Of a stretch of DNA of 18,903 bases, positions 1 through 8,184 are shown in pieces. Position numbers and translations under genes: made by a program. The DNA is taken from the NCBI GenBank assembly GCA_964346545.1, contig CAYFVR010000074.1:1-18903 (forward strand), in the 5' to 3' direction. The stretch is from CAYFVR01 sp964346545 (GTDB lineage Bacteria > Desulfobacterota > Desulfobacteria > Desulfobacterales > Desulfococcaceae). Under the pieces are notes generated by a model. That model was not told the DNA's origin and made no database searches. It saw only the letters and a list, made by a program, of their open reading frames with translations. Positions within the stretch are counted from its first letter, which is position 1, and each line of letters starts with the position of its first letter.

Positions 1-932
1 AGCAGGTTCACCAGGAAGGTGGGCGTTCCGGTTTCGAACCAGTAGTTTTTGAATTCCATCTCGTCCAGCGCTTTGAGCACCGAAAATGGATTGTAAACGC
101 GCACGTCTTTTTTGGAAAAACGATATCCGTTGTACTGAACTCGCAGCCGTTCGATCACGGCTTCCCGGCTTTCTCCCCGTTGATCCGCGAGAGCTTCGAT
201 ATGCCTCGCGAAATCGGTTTCCAGCTCTTGCTGGGTGTAGCCGAGCATATCCGCGCATCGCCGATGCATGGTGAGATCGGTCAGGTTGTTCAGTTCGGAA
301 AAAATGGACACCCGGCTGAATTTGGAAACGCCGGTGATGAAGATCAATCGCAACACGGGCTCGACGTCCCCGCCTTTCAAGACGCCCAGGAAATGTTTGA
401 GGATGTCCCGGTTGGCCTTGGCGGTGTTCAGCGCTTCCTCGCCTTTTCCCAGAAAGTCGATGAGCGGCTTGTCGTATTCGTCGATCAGGACGACCACGAG
501 CATTCCGGTTTTCTTGTGCAAATCGAGAATCAATTCCCGAAATTGATCTTTCAGCAAAGATTTTTTCAGCTCGATTCCGTGGATTTCCGCGTTCTCCCGC
601 AGATGCTCTTGGAGGCTGGTTTTCAAGTTTTCCGGAGAATCGTGGGTGAGCTGGTTGAAATCCAGCAAAATCACCGGTTGTTCCTTCCAGCCCCAGTCGG
701 CGTTTTCCGCGATCCACAACCCTTCGAAGAGTTCCCGCTTTCCCTCGAACAGACATTTCAAGGTGGAGACGGTCAGGGATTTCCCGAACCGGCGGGGGCG
801 GGCAAGGAAATAGGGTTGGCCCCGGTCCACCATTTCGAAAATGTGCCGGGTTTTGTCCACGTAGAGGTCGTTTTTTTCCCGGATGCTTTCGAAGGAAGAT
901 TTGCCGATGGGGAGGGTGGGCAGGCGGTTCAT
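1..932 (-). CDS. AAA-ATPase-like / PD-(D/E)XK nuclease family protein (3' end outside window)
   Basis: The 310 codons in view are the N-terminal part; the gene runs off the left edge. The protein begins MNRLPTLPIGKSSFESIRE and continues with YVDKT, then ARPRRFGKSL at about residues 47-56 (the degenerate P-loop of this family) and VVVLIDEYDKPL at about 159-170 (Walker B). Further on are FITGVSKFSR, a short MLGYTQQE segment and YNGYRF. This order is diagnostic of the AAA-ATPase-like family that carries a DUF1703 PD-(D/E)XK nuclease domain at the C-terminus; that nuclease part would lie beyond position 1. These proteins are abundant, often multicopy, and of unknown role in anaerobes. The ATG at 930-932 is preceded by GGAAAGG about eight bases upstream. 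The gene stands alone here and shares no operon with its upstream neighbour, which has its own terminator. Family assignment is firm; cellular function is unknown. Confidence 0.9.
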   Translation of the reverse strand, partial: MNRLPTLPIGKSSFESIREKNDLYVDKTRHIFEMVDRGQPYFLARPRRFGKSLTVSTLKCLFEGKRELFEGLWIAENADWGWKEQPVILLDFNQLTHDSPENLKTSLQEHLRENAEIHGIELKKSLLKDQFRELILDLHKKTGMLVVVLIDEYDKPLIDFLGKGEEALNTAKANRDILKHFLGVLKGGDVEPVLRLIFITGVSKFSRVSIFSELNNLTDLTMHRRCADMLGYTQQELETDFARHIEALADQRGESREAVIERLRVQYNGYRFSKKDVRVYNPFSVLKALDEMEFKNYWFETGTPTFLVNL

Positions 933-1200
933 GGCGGTGGCCTTTCCGCTTGGATGGAAGGATTTGGCGTTTGTTTGCGATTCTTCCCCAGTTTACTCTG
1001 GTAGGCTGCAAATTTCCAGCCGTTACAGCGGTTCCGGTTCTGCCGAATCTGCCGCCGCCATCCAGTTATTTCGCCGATACGGCATGGCGTCCAGCAATGG
1101 CGGGAGTTGGCGGCCGTTGCCGAGTTTTTTTCTTGTGGTTGTGGTGGCGAGTGGCCATGTCAAATGGACGGCGGTTTGCAGAAATCGGACTTGGCAAAAA
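933..1200. other. Non-coding spacer between AAA-like gene and TPR terminator
   Basis: No convincing gene is seen here on either strand. The open frames crossing it have low-complexity translations and no ribosome binding site. It must hold the promoter of the AAA-ATPase-like gene, but I could not recognise a clear -35/-10 pair or a -24/-12 pair. Confidence 0.5.
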
Positions 1201-1235
1201 AACGCCCGAAAACCGTGTCACCGGCTTCGGGCGTT
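1196..1235 (-). terminator. Rho-independent terminator after the TPR gene
   Basis: A perfect 10-bp stem (AACGCCCGAA at 1201-1210 with TTCGGGCGTT at 1226-1235) encloses a 15-base loop. Read on the minus strand, the stem ends in a run of seven T (complement of A at 1196-1202). It lies 26 bases past the TPR stop codon, the right place for an intrinsic terminator. Confidence 0.85.
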
Positions 1236-1261
1236 TCAAGAAACGGAGAAAGCGTTTTTGC

Positions 1262-1747
1262 TTACCAGCTCTTCTCTTTCTTCCCATCCATAAACGCTTG
1301 CAAATCGGCCATTTCCTCCTCCGCCCCCAGCTTCTTCAAAATGTCGAGCTGTTCCTGGGCTTTGTCCATCTGGCCCATCTGGACGTAGGCTTCGCCGAGG
1401 TATTCGTGGGCGGCGGCCAGTTCGGCGTCCAGCTCGATGGCCTTGTTGTAGGTGCGGACCGCCTTTTCGAACATGCCCTGCTTGCGGTAGGCGTAGCCGA
1501 GGTTGCTGTAGGCTTCCGCGTAGTCGGGATCGGCCTGGACGGCCTTCTCGAACTGTTCCGCGGATTCCGCCCAGTTTTCCGCCTCCCGGTATTCCAGCCC
1601 CTTCTCGAAATAGTCGTTGGCGGTCATGCGTTTTTCGTCTCCGCCCGAGGGCGTGGGTTCGGTGCCGGCGGACCAGGCGGGGCCGGCGAGGAGGAGTCCG
1701 GCGGCGAACAGGGATATGAAGATGATGGCAAAATTCCGGCGATTCAT
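1262..1747 (-). CDS. Secreted tetratricopeptide-repeat (TPR) protein
   Basis: This is a 161-aa protein. Residues 1-27 form a signal peptide: MNRR, a hydrophobic stretch, then AWSA as a likely signal peptidase site. A short P/G/E-rich linker follows, then about three TPR units near residues 44-77, 78-111 and 112-145; the second (AYSNLGYAYRKQGMFEKAV) is the clearest match to the TPR consensus. TPRs are protein-protein interaction scaffolds, so this is probably a periplasmic adaptor or assembly protein, but no partner can be named. The ATG at 1745-1747 was chosen because GGAGG stands just upstream and because the signal peptide starts there; the longer open frame upstream overlaps the end of the helicase gene. 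It lies 73 bases downstream of the helicase stop and may be co-transcribed with it. Confidence 0.85.
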   Translation of the reverse strand: MNRRNFAIIFISLFAAGLLLAGPAWSAGTEPTPSGGDEKRMTANDYFEKGLEYREAENWAESAEQFEKAVQADPDYAEAYSNLGYAYRKQGMFEKAVRTYNKAIELDAELAAAHEYLGEAYVQMGQMDKAQEQLDILKKLGAEEEMADLQAFMDGKKEKSW

Positions 1748-1820
1748 GGCGCCTCCTTGGTTGGGGTGTCCAAAATTTCGTCCGGTCCCATGATAAGAAC
1801 CCAACCGAAAAAAGAAACCC

Positions 1821-4800
1821 CTACCAGCGCACCGGGGCCCGAACCCGCTGGCCCGCCTTGTTTCGAAACAGCACAAAGCCCTGGTCCCGGCCGAAGCGGT
1901 ACAGGTCGCGGGTGATTTCCACGTCGGCCCGGCAGTAGTCGATGATCTCGCGGAGCCGTCCTTCCTTCCACCAGCGCAGGGCCTGGAGGCCGTCGGCGGT
2001 TTTTTTCGCGCCCAGGGTTTCCCCGGCGAGATGGTCCAGGGAAAGCCGGAATCCCAACTGGTTTTTCACCTTTTCCAGCAGGTCCAGGGTGGGCAGGGCT
2101 TTGAAATCAAACCGGCTGTGACCGCCCAGGACCGCGTAGTCGAACTTTTTGATGTTGAAGCCGATGACCAGCTCCAGTTCCCGCAGTTTTTCCACCAGGG
2201 CGTCCATCTGATCCTGAAGGTATTCGATGTAGCGGTCTTCCCCCGCGTCGTAGACCACCACGCAACTGATTCCCATTCGGTTCGCCCGGTGCCAGCCGCC
2301 CACCTCCGCCGCGGAGCGCCGGGTTTCCAGGTCCAGCACGCCGTAGCGAATCCCGTTCCCTTCGATGGGGGAACGCGGTTTGGGATGGTAGCCCGGTTCC
2401 GGTTCTCCCGTTTCCGGCGTGTTCCGTAGGGATTCGTCCCCCGGCGGAACGATCCCGCTCCCGGTGCTCCTGTTGTCCGATGCTCCGCTTGGAACGGAAA
2501 TTCCCAAAGAAGGTTTGGGAAGAATGGTTTTTTCGGGAATGGGTTTCTCCTCCCGTTGATTGGGATTTCCGGCCGAACTTTTCCAGGCCGATCCCACCGG
2601 CCGAAAGCGGCCCGACAGCCGAGGCGGTCCCGGCCGAGCGGGCATCTTGGGTTCATTTTTCTGAGGCGGTGCTGTTTCGGAGAATCCCCGTCTCTCTTCC
2701 CGAGCGGGCGCGGGTTCGGACGGCTCGGGGATCTCCGCCCTCCCCTTTCGGAAAGCGCCCACGGGCAACGCCGGTTGGATTTCCGCAGGTTCGCCTTCCG
2801 GCGGCGGGGTTTCCCGAAGGGTCTCCAGCAGCGTTTTCGAGGCCGCCTTGTCGATGGGCCGGTTGCCGGAGCCGCACTTGGGGGAGTGGACGCAGGAGGG
2901 GCAGCCGGTCTCGCAGGGGCAGTCGGCGATGGCGCGGAGGGTGGTTTCCAGCAGCGCCTCCGCCTTGCCGAAGGCCAGCCGGGTGAGGCCCGCGCCCCCG
3001 GGAACGCCGTCGTAGATAAACACCGCCGGTCCCCCGATCTGGGGATGAAACGGGGTGGAAATTCCGCCCAGGTCGTTTCGGTCGGCCATGATCAGCAGCG
3101 GCAGGATGCCGATGGCGGCGTGCTCCATGGCGTGGATGGCGCCCATGAAATGCAGCTCCCGATCCGTCAACGCCTGGAACACCGGCGGCGGAACGTGGAA
3201 CCAGAGGCCCTCGGTTTCGAAGACCTGGGGCGGCAAATCCAGCGGAAAGACGTTGATTTTCCGCCGGCCGTGAAGCTGCACCGTCTCGTAGCCGGTCACC
3301 TGATCGGTCACCCGCAGGCGGCCGAAGCCGATGGGCGCGCCCCAGGCGGTTCCCCGGGCCAGCGGTTCCAGAATGGCGGTCTCCTTCACGGCCCGGACGC
3401 GGGTGTAATGGTTCACCTTGGCCGGGGCCACCCGGACGGTCCGGGCGCCCAGGTCCAGGTGGCGGACGAGATAGGTCCGGCCGTTGTGCAGGTACACCGC
3501 GCCGGGATGGGTCTCCCGAAAGGCGCGAAAGGCGTCCACCTCGCCGCACCGCTCTCCGTTTTCGCCGACGATGGTGAAGCGGTCGCCGGTCCCGCGCAAA
3601 TCCACGTCCCGCTGGGGCGCCTTCCGGCGGCTGTACAGCGTCCCGCCGTCCGCGCTTCGCAGCAGGTTCCCTTCGGATTCCAGCGTCTCCACCGCCCGCC
3701 GGGCCGCTTTGGATTGGAGAATCGGTTCCGAGGATTCCAGCGGAACCTCGGCGGCGGCGCAGATCAGGTGCTTTTCGAGAATTTGTGGATTTTCCGGGTT
3801 CACCACCGTGTCCTCGGGCGGGCGGCGCAGCAGCTCTTCGGGATGGCGGACGAAATACTGGTCCAGGGCGTCCTCCCCGGCCACCAGAATCACGGCGGAA
3901 TCCCGGCCGGCGCGTCCCACCCGGCCCGCCCGCTGCCAGGTGGCGGCGGCGGTGCCGGGATAGCCCACCAGCAGGCAGAGGTCCAGGTCTCCGATGTCGA
4001 TGCCCAGCTCCAGCGCGCTGGTGGAGATCACCGCCAGCAGGTCGCCGCCGGCGAGTCGCGCCTCGATTTCCCGCCGTTCCTCCGGCAGAAACCCGGCGCG
4101 GTAGGCGGCGATGCGGCCCGCGTAGGGTCCGGAGCGGCGGCCGGCCCACATGGCGATCAGCTCGGTGAGCCGTCGGGACTGGGCGTAGACGATGGTGCGC
4201 AGTCCCCGATGAAGCGCGGCTTTCAGCAGCAGAATCGCGGCCTGGGCGGGACCGGTGGAGGGTTCAATCAAGACCAGATGTTTGCGCCCCCGAGGCGCGC
4301 CGGTTCGGTCCACCCGGTCCACGGGAAGTCCGGTCAACTGGGCCGCCAAGGCGTCGGGATTCCCCACCGTGGCGGAGCTGAACACGAAGACCGGATTGCT
4401 GCCGTAATAGCGGCACAGCCGGATCAGCCTTCGGAACACCTGGGCCATGTGGGCCCCCATGACGCCCCGGTAGGTGTGGACTTCGTCCACCACCACGAAG
4501 GCCAGATTCCGGAAAAATTCCGTCCAGGAACCGTGGTAGGGCAGCAGGGCCAGATGGAGCATGTCCGGATTGGTGAACAGGACGTTGGGCGGCTTGCGGC
4601 GGATTTTCCGTCGCTCGGCGTCCGGGGTGTCTCCGTCGTAGATGGCGGCCGCGGCGGGAATGGCCGGGGCCGCGGCGGCCAGCTCCCGGAAACTCCGGAG
4701 CTGATCCTGGGCCAGTGCCTTGAGCGGGAAGAGGTAAAGCGCCCGGGCGGAAGGCGTTTCCAGAATCCGCTCCAGCACCGGCAGGTTGTACACCAGGGTT

Positions 4801-5060
4801 TTTCCGCTGGCCGTGGGCGTCGCCACCACCACGTTGCGTCCCTTCCGGACCCGGTCCACCGCCTCGGCTTGGTGGCGGTACAGCGCCTCGATGCCCCGGT
4901 CCCGAAGCCGGGCGGAAATGGCGTCCGGCCAGGGCTGTTCCGGCTCGGCCGTTTCCGCCGGGGATTCCGGAAGCAGGGCGTGGTGGGCGATCTGTCCGGA
5001 AAACCGGGGGGCCTGGATGAGCGCTTCGATGTATTCGTTGACGTCGGTGGAAAGGGGCAT
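1821..5060 (-). CDS. DEAD/DEAH helicase-DUF1998-exonuclease fusion (MrfA-MrfB-like)
   Basis: The protein has 1079 residues. Residues about 55-440 are an SF2 helicase core: motif I TPTASGKT 81-88, motif II DEVH 192-195, motif III SSAT 228-231, motif VI QRAGRVGRAGR 376-386. Residues about 600-745 are the DUF1998/MZB region with clustered cysteines C714, C716, C720, C723 and C729, as in Bacillus subtilis MrfA (YprA). A disordered P/E/R-rich linker spans about 750-900. Residues 905-1060 are an RNase H-fold DEDDy-type exonuclease like MrfB (YprB): LDLET with D910 and E912, GFNIKKFDYAVL with D974, and YCRAD with Y1042 and D1046. MrfA and MrfB together repair mitomycin C-type DNA damage in B. subtilis independently of UvrABC; here both activities appear to be one polypeptide. 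That it repairs DNA here is inference. The ATG at 5058-5060 has only a weak ribosome binding site. It lies 104 bases downstream of the DUF29 gene. Confidence 0.9.
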   Translation of the reverse strand: MPLSTDVNEYIEALIQAPRFSGQIAHHALLPESPAETAEPEQPWPDAISARLRDRGIEALYRHQAEAVDRVRKGRNVVVATPTASGKTLVYNLPVLERILETPSARALYLFPLKALAQDQLRSFRELAAAAPAIPAAAAIYDGDTPDAERRKIRRKPPNVLFTNPDMLHLALLPYHGSWTEFFRNLAFVVVDEVHTYRGVMGAHMAQVFRRLIRLCRYYGSNPVFVFSSATVGNPDALAAQLTGLPVDRVDRTGAPRGRKHLVLIEPSTGPAQAAILLLKAALHRGLRTIVYAQSRRLTELIAMWAGRRSGPYAGRIAAYRAGFLPEERREIEARLAGGDLLAVISTSALELGIDIGDLDLCLLVGYPGTAAATWQRAGRVGRAGRDSAVILVAGEDALDQYFVRHPEELLRRPPEDTVVNPENPQILEKHLICAAAEVPLESSEPILQSKAARRAVETLESEGNLLRSADGGTLYSRRKAPQRDVDLRGTGDRFTIVGENGERCGEVDAFRAFRETHPGAVYLHNGRTYLVRHLDLGARTVRVAPAKVNHYTRVRAVKETAILEPLARGTAWGAPIGFGRLRVTDQVTGYETVQLHGRRKINVFPLDLPPQVFETEGLWFHVPPPVFQALTDRELHFMGAIHAMEHAAIGILPLLIMADRNDLGGISTPFHPQIGGPAVFIYDGVPGGAGLTRLAFGKAEALLETTLRAIADCPCETGCPSCVHSPKCGSGNRPIDKAASKTLLETLRETPPPEGEPAEIQPALPVGAFRKGRAEIPEPSEPAPAREERRGFSETAPPQKNEPKMPARPGPPRLSGRFRPVGSAWKSSAGNPNQREEKPIPEKTILPKPSLGISVPSGASDNRSTGSGIVPPGDESLRNTPETGEPEPGYHPKPRSPIEGNGIRYGVLDLETRRSAAEVGGWHRANRMGISCVVVYDAGEDRYIEYLQDQMDALVEKLRELELVIGFNIKKFDYAVLGGHSRFDFKALPTLDLLEKVKNQLGFRLSLDHLAGETLGAKKTADGLQALRWWKEGRLREIIDYCRADVEITRDLYRFGRDQGFVLFRNKAGQRVRAPVRW

Positions 5061-5164
5061 GAAATCCGTTTGGGAAGGTGTTTCCGAAAAGCGGGAGAAT
5101 AGCAGATTCCCAAGAGCGGGGGAAGGATTTCAAGGGCGGGCGCGGGACCGGCCGTTCGACGGAG

Positions 5165-5632
5165 CTACGTGGAAGGGAAAAAATCGGAATCCAGAAGCTC
5201 TTCCAAGTTGTAGGGACATTCGGCGGGAAATGTTTCAGGGGGCAGTCCGGTCTCGTCGGCCGCGAGGTCCACCGCATCGGGATACGCGTCGGATACCGCG
5301 GCGGGCAAAAAGGATCGAAGCCCCGGAGATTTTTTCAGCCGGCGTTGAATTCGTTTGCGTTGTTCCAGGATGGTGCTTCGCCAGCTTTCTCCCTTGAATT
5401 CCCGCCATCGATCCGAGAGCGTCCGGTATTGAAATTGCCATTTCAGCAGATGGGCCAGCAGGATCAGCAGGCGGCTCTCCAGTTCGTTGCGCTCGCTTCG
5501 GCCCATGTCTTCCAACTCCTCCACCAGGTGGTCGATATCCAGCTCCGAGAATTTCCCTTCGCGCAGGAGTTCGGCGTTTTTCTTCGCCCATTGGGCGTAG
5601 TTTCGATCATACAGCGTTTGTAAATTTTCCAT
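5165..5632 (-). CDS. DUF29 family protein
   Basis: The 155-aa product matches the DUF29 pattern from end to end: YDRNYAQW at 8-15, a LLREGKF segment, LDIDHLVEELEDMGRSE at about 31-47, LLAHLLKWQ at 58-66, SWRSTILEQR at 83-92, and ETGLPPETFPAECPYNLEEL near 127-146. The length is typical of the family. Function is unknown; DUF29 proteins are common and often multicopy in Cyanobacteria and Proteobacteria. The ATG at 5630-5632 is preferred because GGGGAG lies about nine bases upstream; an in-frame ATG at 5656 would add eight residues that are not conserved in appearance. The gene probably has its own promoter in the 5633-5740 spacer, but I could not identify one. Confidence 0.9.
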   Translation of the reverse strand: MENLQTLYDRNYAQWAKKNAELLREGKFSELDIDHLVEELEDMGRSERNELESRLLILLAHLLKWQFQYRTLSDRWREFKGESWRSTILEQRKRIQRRLKKSPGLRSFLPAAVSDAYPDAVDLAADETGLPPETFPAECPYNLEELLDSDFFPST

Positions 5633-5740
5633 TTTTTCGACTCCCCTTGAAAACATTCCCTACCATTCATAGGGGAAAAACGTAAAATTTTCAAGAAATG
5701 GAAATGGCGGTCGTTCCCCGCCCGGGCGAAAGAAACAGAA

Positions 5741-5768
5741 CGGGCGCGGGAGAAATCCCCCGCGCCCG
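5741..5768 (-). terminator. GC-rich hairpin ending the redox operon
   Basis: CGGGCGCGGG (5741-5750) pairs perfectly with CCCGCGCCCG (5759-5768) around an 8-base loop. On the minus strand it is followed by TTCTGTTTCTTTC, a T-rich tail with interruptions. It sits about 130 bases past the Mo-oxidoreductase stop and upstream of the DUF29 gene, so it probably terminates the redox operon. The imperfect T-run makes efficiency uncertain. Confidence 0.65.
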
Positions 5769-5851
5769 GTTTCGTTACCTGCTTGTAACCATGGATCGGC
5801 TTAATGCCCATGCCGTTCAATTGGGTGTTCCAAATGAACGACGGAGCCTGA

Positions 5852-5896
5852 TTCGGCAAGGGCGTATGCGATACGCCCCTACAGAATTTTGCCGAA
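5852..5896. repeat. REP-like palindromic element, copy 1
   Basis: The core is GGGCGTATGCGATACGCCC (5860-5878), an 8-bp perfect stem with a 3-base loop. It is enclosed by an outer 8-bp stem, TTCGGCAA (5852-5859) with TTGCCGAA (5889-5896). The outer stem directly abuts the stop codon of the Mo-oxidoreductase gene. The same core occurs once more in the window, at 11337-11355. It resembles short dispersed palindromes that occur between genes in many bacterial genomes. Confidence 0.75.
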
Positions 5897-7984
5897 CTAC
5901 AGCTTGCTCACCTCCACGAAGTGCTCCTGGTAGGCGATGGCGCCGCCGGCCTTGTCCCATTTTTCCAGCCCGCCCTTCATGAACTTCTGGTCGGCCAGGC
6001 CGCGGCCGAAGGCGCGGCTTTCCACCGGCAGGGTGTGGCCGAAGCCGTGGACCACGAACACCGCCTCGGGGTGGATGAACTCGGTCACCTTGGCCTTGAT
6101 GGTCTCGGAGTAGCCGTTCTGGGAAACCCGCACCGTTTCGCCGTCCGCGATCTTGAGCCGGGCGGCCGCGTCCTTGTTGATCCAGAGGACATTTTCCGGC
6201 ATCTGCTCGGAGAGCATCGGGTTGTTGACCGTGTTGCCCTGGGTGTGCAGGGCGCAGCGGCCAAAGGTGAGGCGGAACTGGCCCTCGGGCGGCCGTTCAA
6301 TGGATTCGTAGGGCAGCAGAGAGGGCAGCCCCACGTTTTCCAGCTTTTCGGAAATGACCTCCAGCTTGCCGGAGGGCGTCTTGAACTTCAGCTCCTCCAT
6401 GGGGATGTAGCGGGGACCGTCGCTCAGGGCCACCTTGCCGCTGTCGGCGAAGTCTTCGATGGTCACCCCGGTGCCCTCCAGCTGGAAATTCCAAATGTCC
6501 TCCACCGTTTCGAAGGCCAGATCGTCCAGCCCCAGACGCTTGGCCAGACCGGCCCAGATTTCCCAGTCCGATTTGGAGTCGTAGCGCGGCTCCACCGCCC
6601 GCTGACGCACGAAAAAGAAGGGGGACAGGCTGTTTTTGCTGGCGATGATGCTTTCCCGCTCCAGGTAGGTGGACATCGGCAGCACCACGTCCGAATACCA
6701 GGCCGTGTCGGACCAGCTGAAGGTGATGGACAGCATAAAATCCAGCTTGTCGAACATTTGCTTCAGCCGATCCGGGTCCGGAAAGCCCATCAGCGGGTTG
6801 TGTCGATAGCAAAGGTAGGCCTTGACCGGGTAGGGGTCCTCGGTTTCCATGGCCTTGTACATCAGGTGGGTCAGTCCCGGCCCGGCCTCCAGGTGGGGAT
6901 AGAGCCATCCCGCCCCGTCGGCCCGCTTTTCCTCGGGTTTGGGGTAGAGGTCCTGCATGGACTTGAGCCCCTTGCGGCCCACGTCGCCGGGCTTGCTCAC
7001 CAGCGGCAGGCCGCCCTTGGCCCCGATGGAGCCGAGCAGGGCGTTGATCAGGTAAATGGTGCGGCAGATGTAGAAGGAATGGCTGTACCGCGCCGCCATC
7101 CAGCCCGGATGCCAGAGCACGGCGGGGGCGGCCTCGGCCAGCTGCCGCACGAAGGCGCGAATGCGGTCGGCGGGGACGCCGGTCTCGATCTCGGCCCATT
7201 CCGGCGTGTAGTCGGCCACGAAACTTTCCAGCTTGTCCAGATCCTTGATGTGCAGCCGGGCGTATTCCTTGTCGTACATCTTCTGGTAAATTAGTTCGTG
7301 GATCACCGACAGGTTGAAGGCGTAGTCCGAACCCGGCCGGATCAGGAAGAAATTGTCCGCCTTGGAGGCCGACACGTTGGAGCGGATGTCGATGACCGTC
7401 AGCTTGCAGCCCTTTTCCATGGCGTCCATGAGGCTGTTGACCTCTTGGACGTTGATGGCTTCCAAAATGTTCCGGAACTGAAGGACCACGTGCCGGCTGT
7501 TTTTCAAATCGTAGCCCACGCCCTTCCGGCCCATGCCCATGACGGAGAGGGCGGCGTGCTGCACGTTTCGGGCGCAGGAGGTGTCGTGGTTGACGTAGTT
7601 GGGGGAACCCAGTCCCTTGAGAAAAGCCCGGTGGATGTCCCGGAAGGGGCCGCCCCGGTCGGACAGCGCCACGGTTCGGGGACCGCCGTGGTCTTCCATG
7701 GCTTTTTTGATTTTTTCGGCGGTATAGTCCAGCGCCTCGTCCCAGGTGGCCTTGCGCCACTTGCCCTCGCCCCGCTCGCCGTCCCGGATCAGCGGGGTCT
7801 GGGGCCGTTCCCGGTCTTTCAGCAGGGCCGGGCCGGCGGCGCCCCGGGGGCAGACGGCGCCTTTCATGGCGGGAAAATGTTTGCTTCCCTGAAGAAATTT
7901 TACGTCGCCGTTTTCCACCTCCACTTGAATGGGGCAGCGGACGGTACACATACCGCAAATGCTATAAACGGTCTTGGCGGCCAT
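5897..7984 (-). CDS. Cytoplasmic Mo-bisMGD oxidoreductase, catalytic subunit (Psr/Phs-like)
   Basis: The 695-aa product belongs to the DMSO reductase superfamily. The N-terminal C10-x2-C13-x3-C17-x27-C45 motif binds a [4Fe-4S] cluster. HDTSC at 133-137 places a cysteine (C137) at the position that ligates molybdenum or tungsten in polysulfide/thiosulfate reductases (PsrA/PhsA) and in formate dehydrogenases carrying Cys. The C-terminal domain (about 590-695, beginning near LTFGRCALHTQGNTVNNP) is the molydop-binding fold. There is no Tat signal, since the protein starts MAAKTVYSIC, so it acts in the cytoplasm, unlike classical PsrA/PhsA. The ATG at 7982-7984 follows GGAGGA at a spacing of 11; the frame stays open upstream only because it reads into repeats. 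It is the last gene of the operon, 200 bases after the FmdE-fusion gene. Substrate is unknown: sulfur oxyanion or polysulfide reduction is one option, and a formate- or aldehyde-type oxidoreduction cannot be ruled out. Confidence 0.88.
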   Translation of the reverse strand: MAAKTVYSICGMCTVRCPIQVEVENGDVKFLQGSKHFPAMKGAVCPRGAAGPALLKDRERPQTPLIRDGERGEGKWRKATWDEALDYTAEKIKKAMEDHGGPRTVALSDRGGPFRDIHRAFLKGLGSPNYVNHDTSCARNVQHAALSVMGMGRKGVGYDLKNSRHVVLQFRNILEAINVQEVNSLMDAMEKGCKLTVIDIRSNVSASKADNFFLIRPGSDYAFNLSVIHELIYQKMYDKEYARLHIKDLDKLESFVADYTPEWAEIETGVPADRIRAFVRQLAEAAPAVLWHPGWMAARYSHSFYICRTIYLINALLGSIGAKGGLPLVSKPGDVGRKGLKSMQDLYPKPEEKRADGAGWLYPHLEAGPGLTHLMYKAMETEDPYPVKAYLCYRHNPLMGFPDPDRLKQMFDKLDFMLSITFSWSDTAWYSDVVLPMSTYLERESIIASKNSLSPFFFVRQRAVEPRYDSKSDWEIWAGLAKRLGLDDLAFETVEDIWNFQLEGTGVTIEDFADSGKVALSDGPRYIPMEELKFKTPSGKLEVISEKLENVGLPSLLPYESIERPPEGQFRLTFGRCALHTQGNTVNNPMLSEQMPENVLWINKDAAARLKIADGETVRVSQNGYSETIKAKVTEFIHPEAVFVVHGFGHTLPVESRAFGRGLADQKFMKGGLEKWDKAGGAIAYQEHFVEVSKL

Positions 7985-8007
7985 TTTGGTTTCATTCCTC
8001 CGGTTGT

Positions 8008-8180
8008 AATGGATAATTGAAAATGGACAATGGACAATGAACCGTTGGCAATCAAAGACTACCGCGTCCATCGATTGGCAATGGAATCTCGGGAACGGAC
8101 AATGAAGCGTCGGCAAAGAAAGACCTCTGCGTCCATTATCCATTGCCCATTGTCAATTGCCAATTATCCATTGTCCATTT
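8008..8180. repeat. Block of degenerate short repeats in mixed orientation
   Basis: The left part (8008-8040) consists of units such as AATGGATAATTG and AATGGACAATGG; the right part (8131-8180) holds the same motif inverted (CCATTATCCATTG, CCAATTATCCATTGTCC). Between them is an imperfect direct repeat of 40 bases, 8032-8071 and 8097-8136, matching at 33 of 40 positions by eye and offset by 65 bases. The two inverted halves could pair into a long imperfect hairpin. The block fills almost the whole spacer between two operon genes. Confidence 0.8.
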
Positions 8181-8184
8181 CGTT

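Noticed and set aside
2556..5102. 848-codon open frame on the plus strand opposite the helicase gene
   Set aside because: Its translation is G/P/H/R-rich with no domain, and the minus-strand frame carries all helicase motifs. Long antisense frames are expected in GC-rich coding DNA.
5464..5859. 131-codon minus-strand open frame crossing the terminator and the DUF29 start
   Set aside because: It reads through the GC-rich hairpin and then overlaps the DUF29 gene in another frame; no ribosome binding site or domain supports it.
5921..7294. 457-codon plus-strand open frame opposite the Mo-oxidoreductase gene
   Set aside because: It is an antisense shadow; all cofactor motifs are on the minus strand.
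7985..8143. N-terminal extension of the Mo oxidoreductase (53 more codons in frame)
   Set aside because: The extension is translated repeat sequence; the ATG at 7982-7984 has a ribosome binding site and places the first cluster cysteines at the usual N-terminal position.
8008..8180. CRISPR array
   Set aside because: Repeat units are short, degenerate, in both orientations and not separated by uniform unique spacers; no cas genes are nearby.
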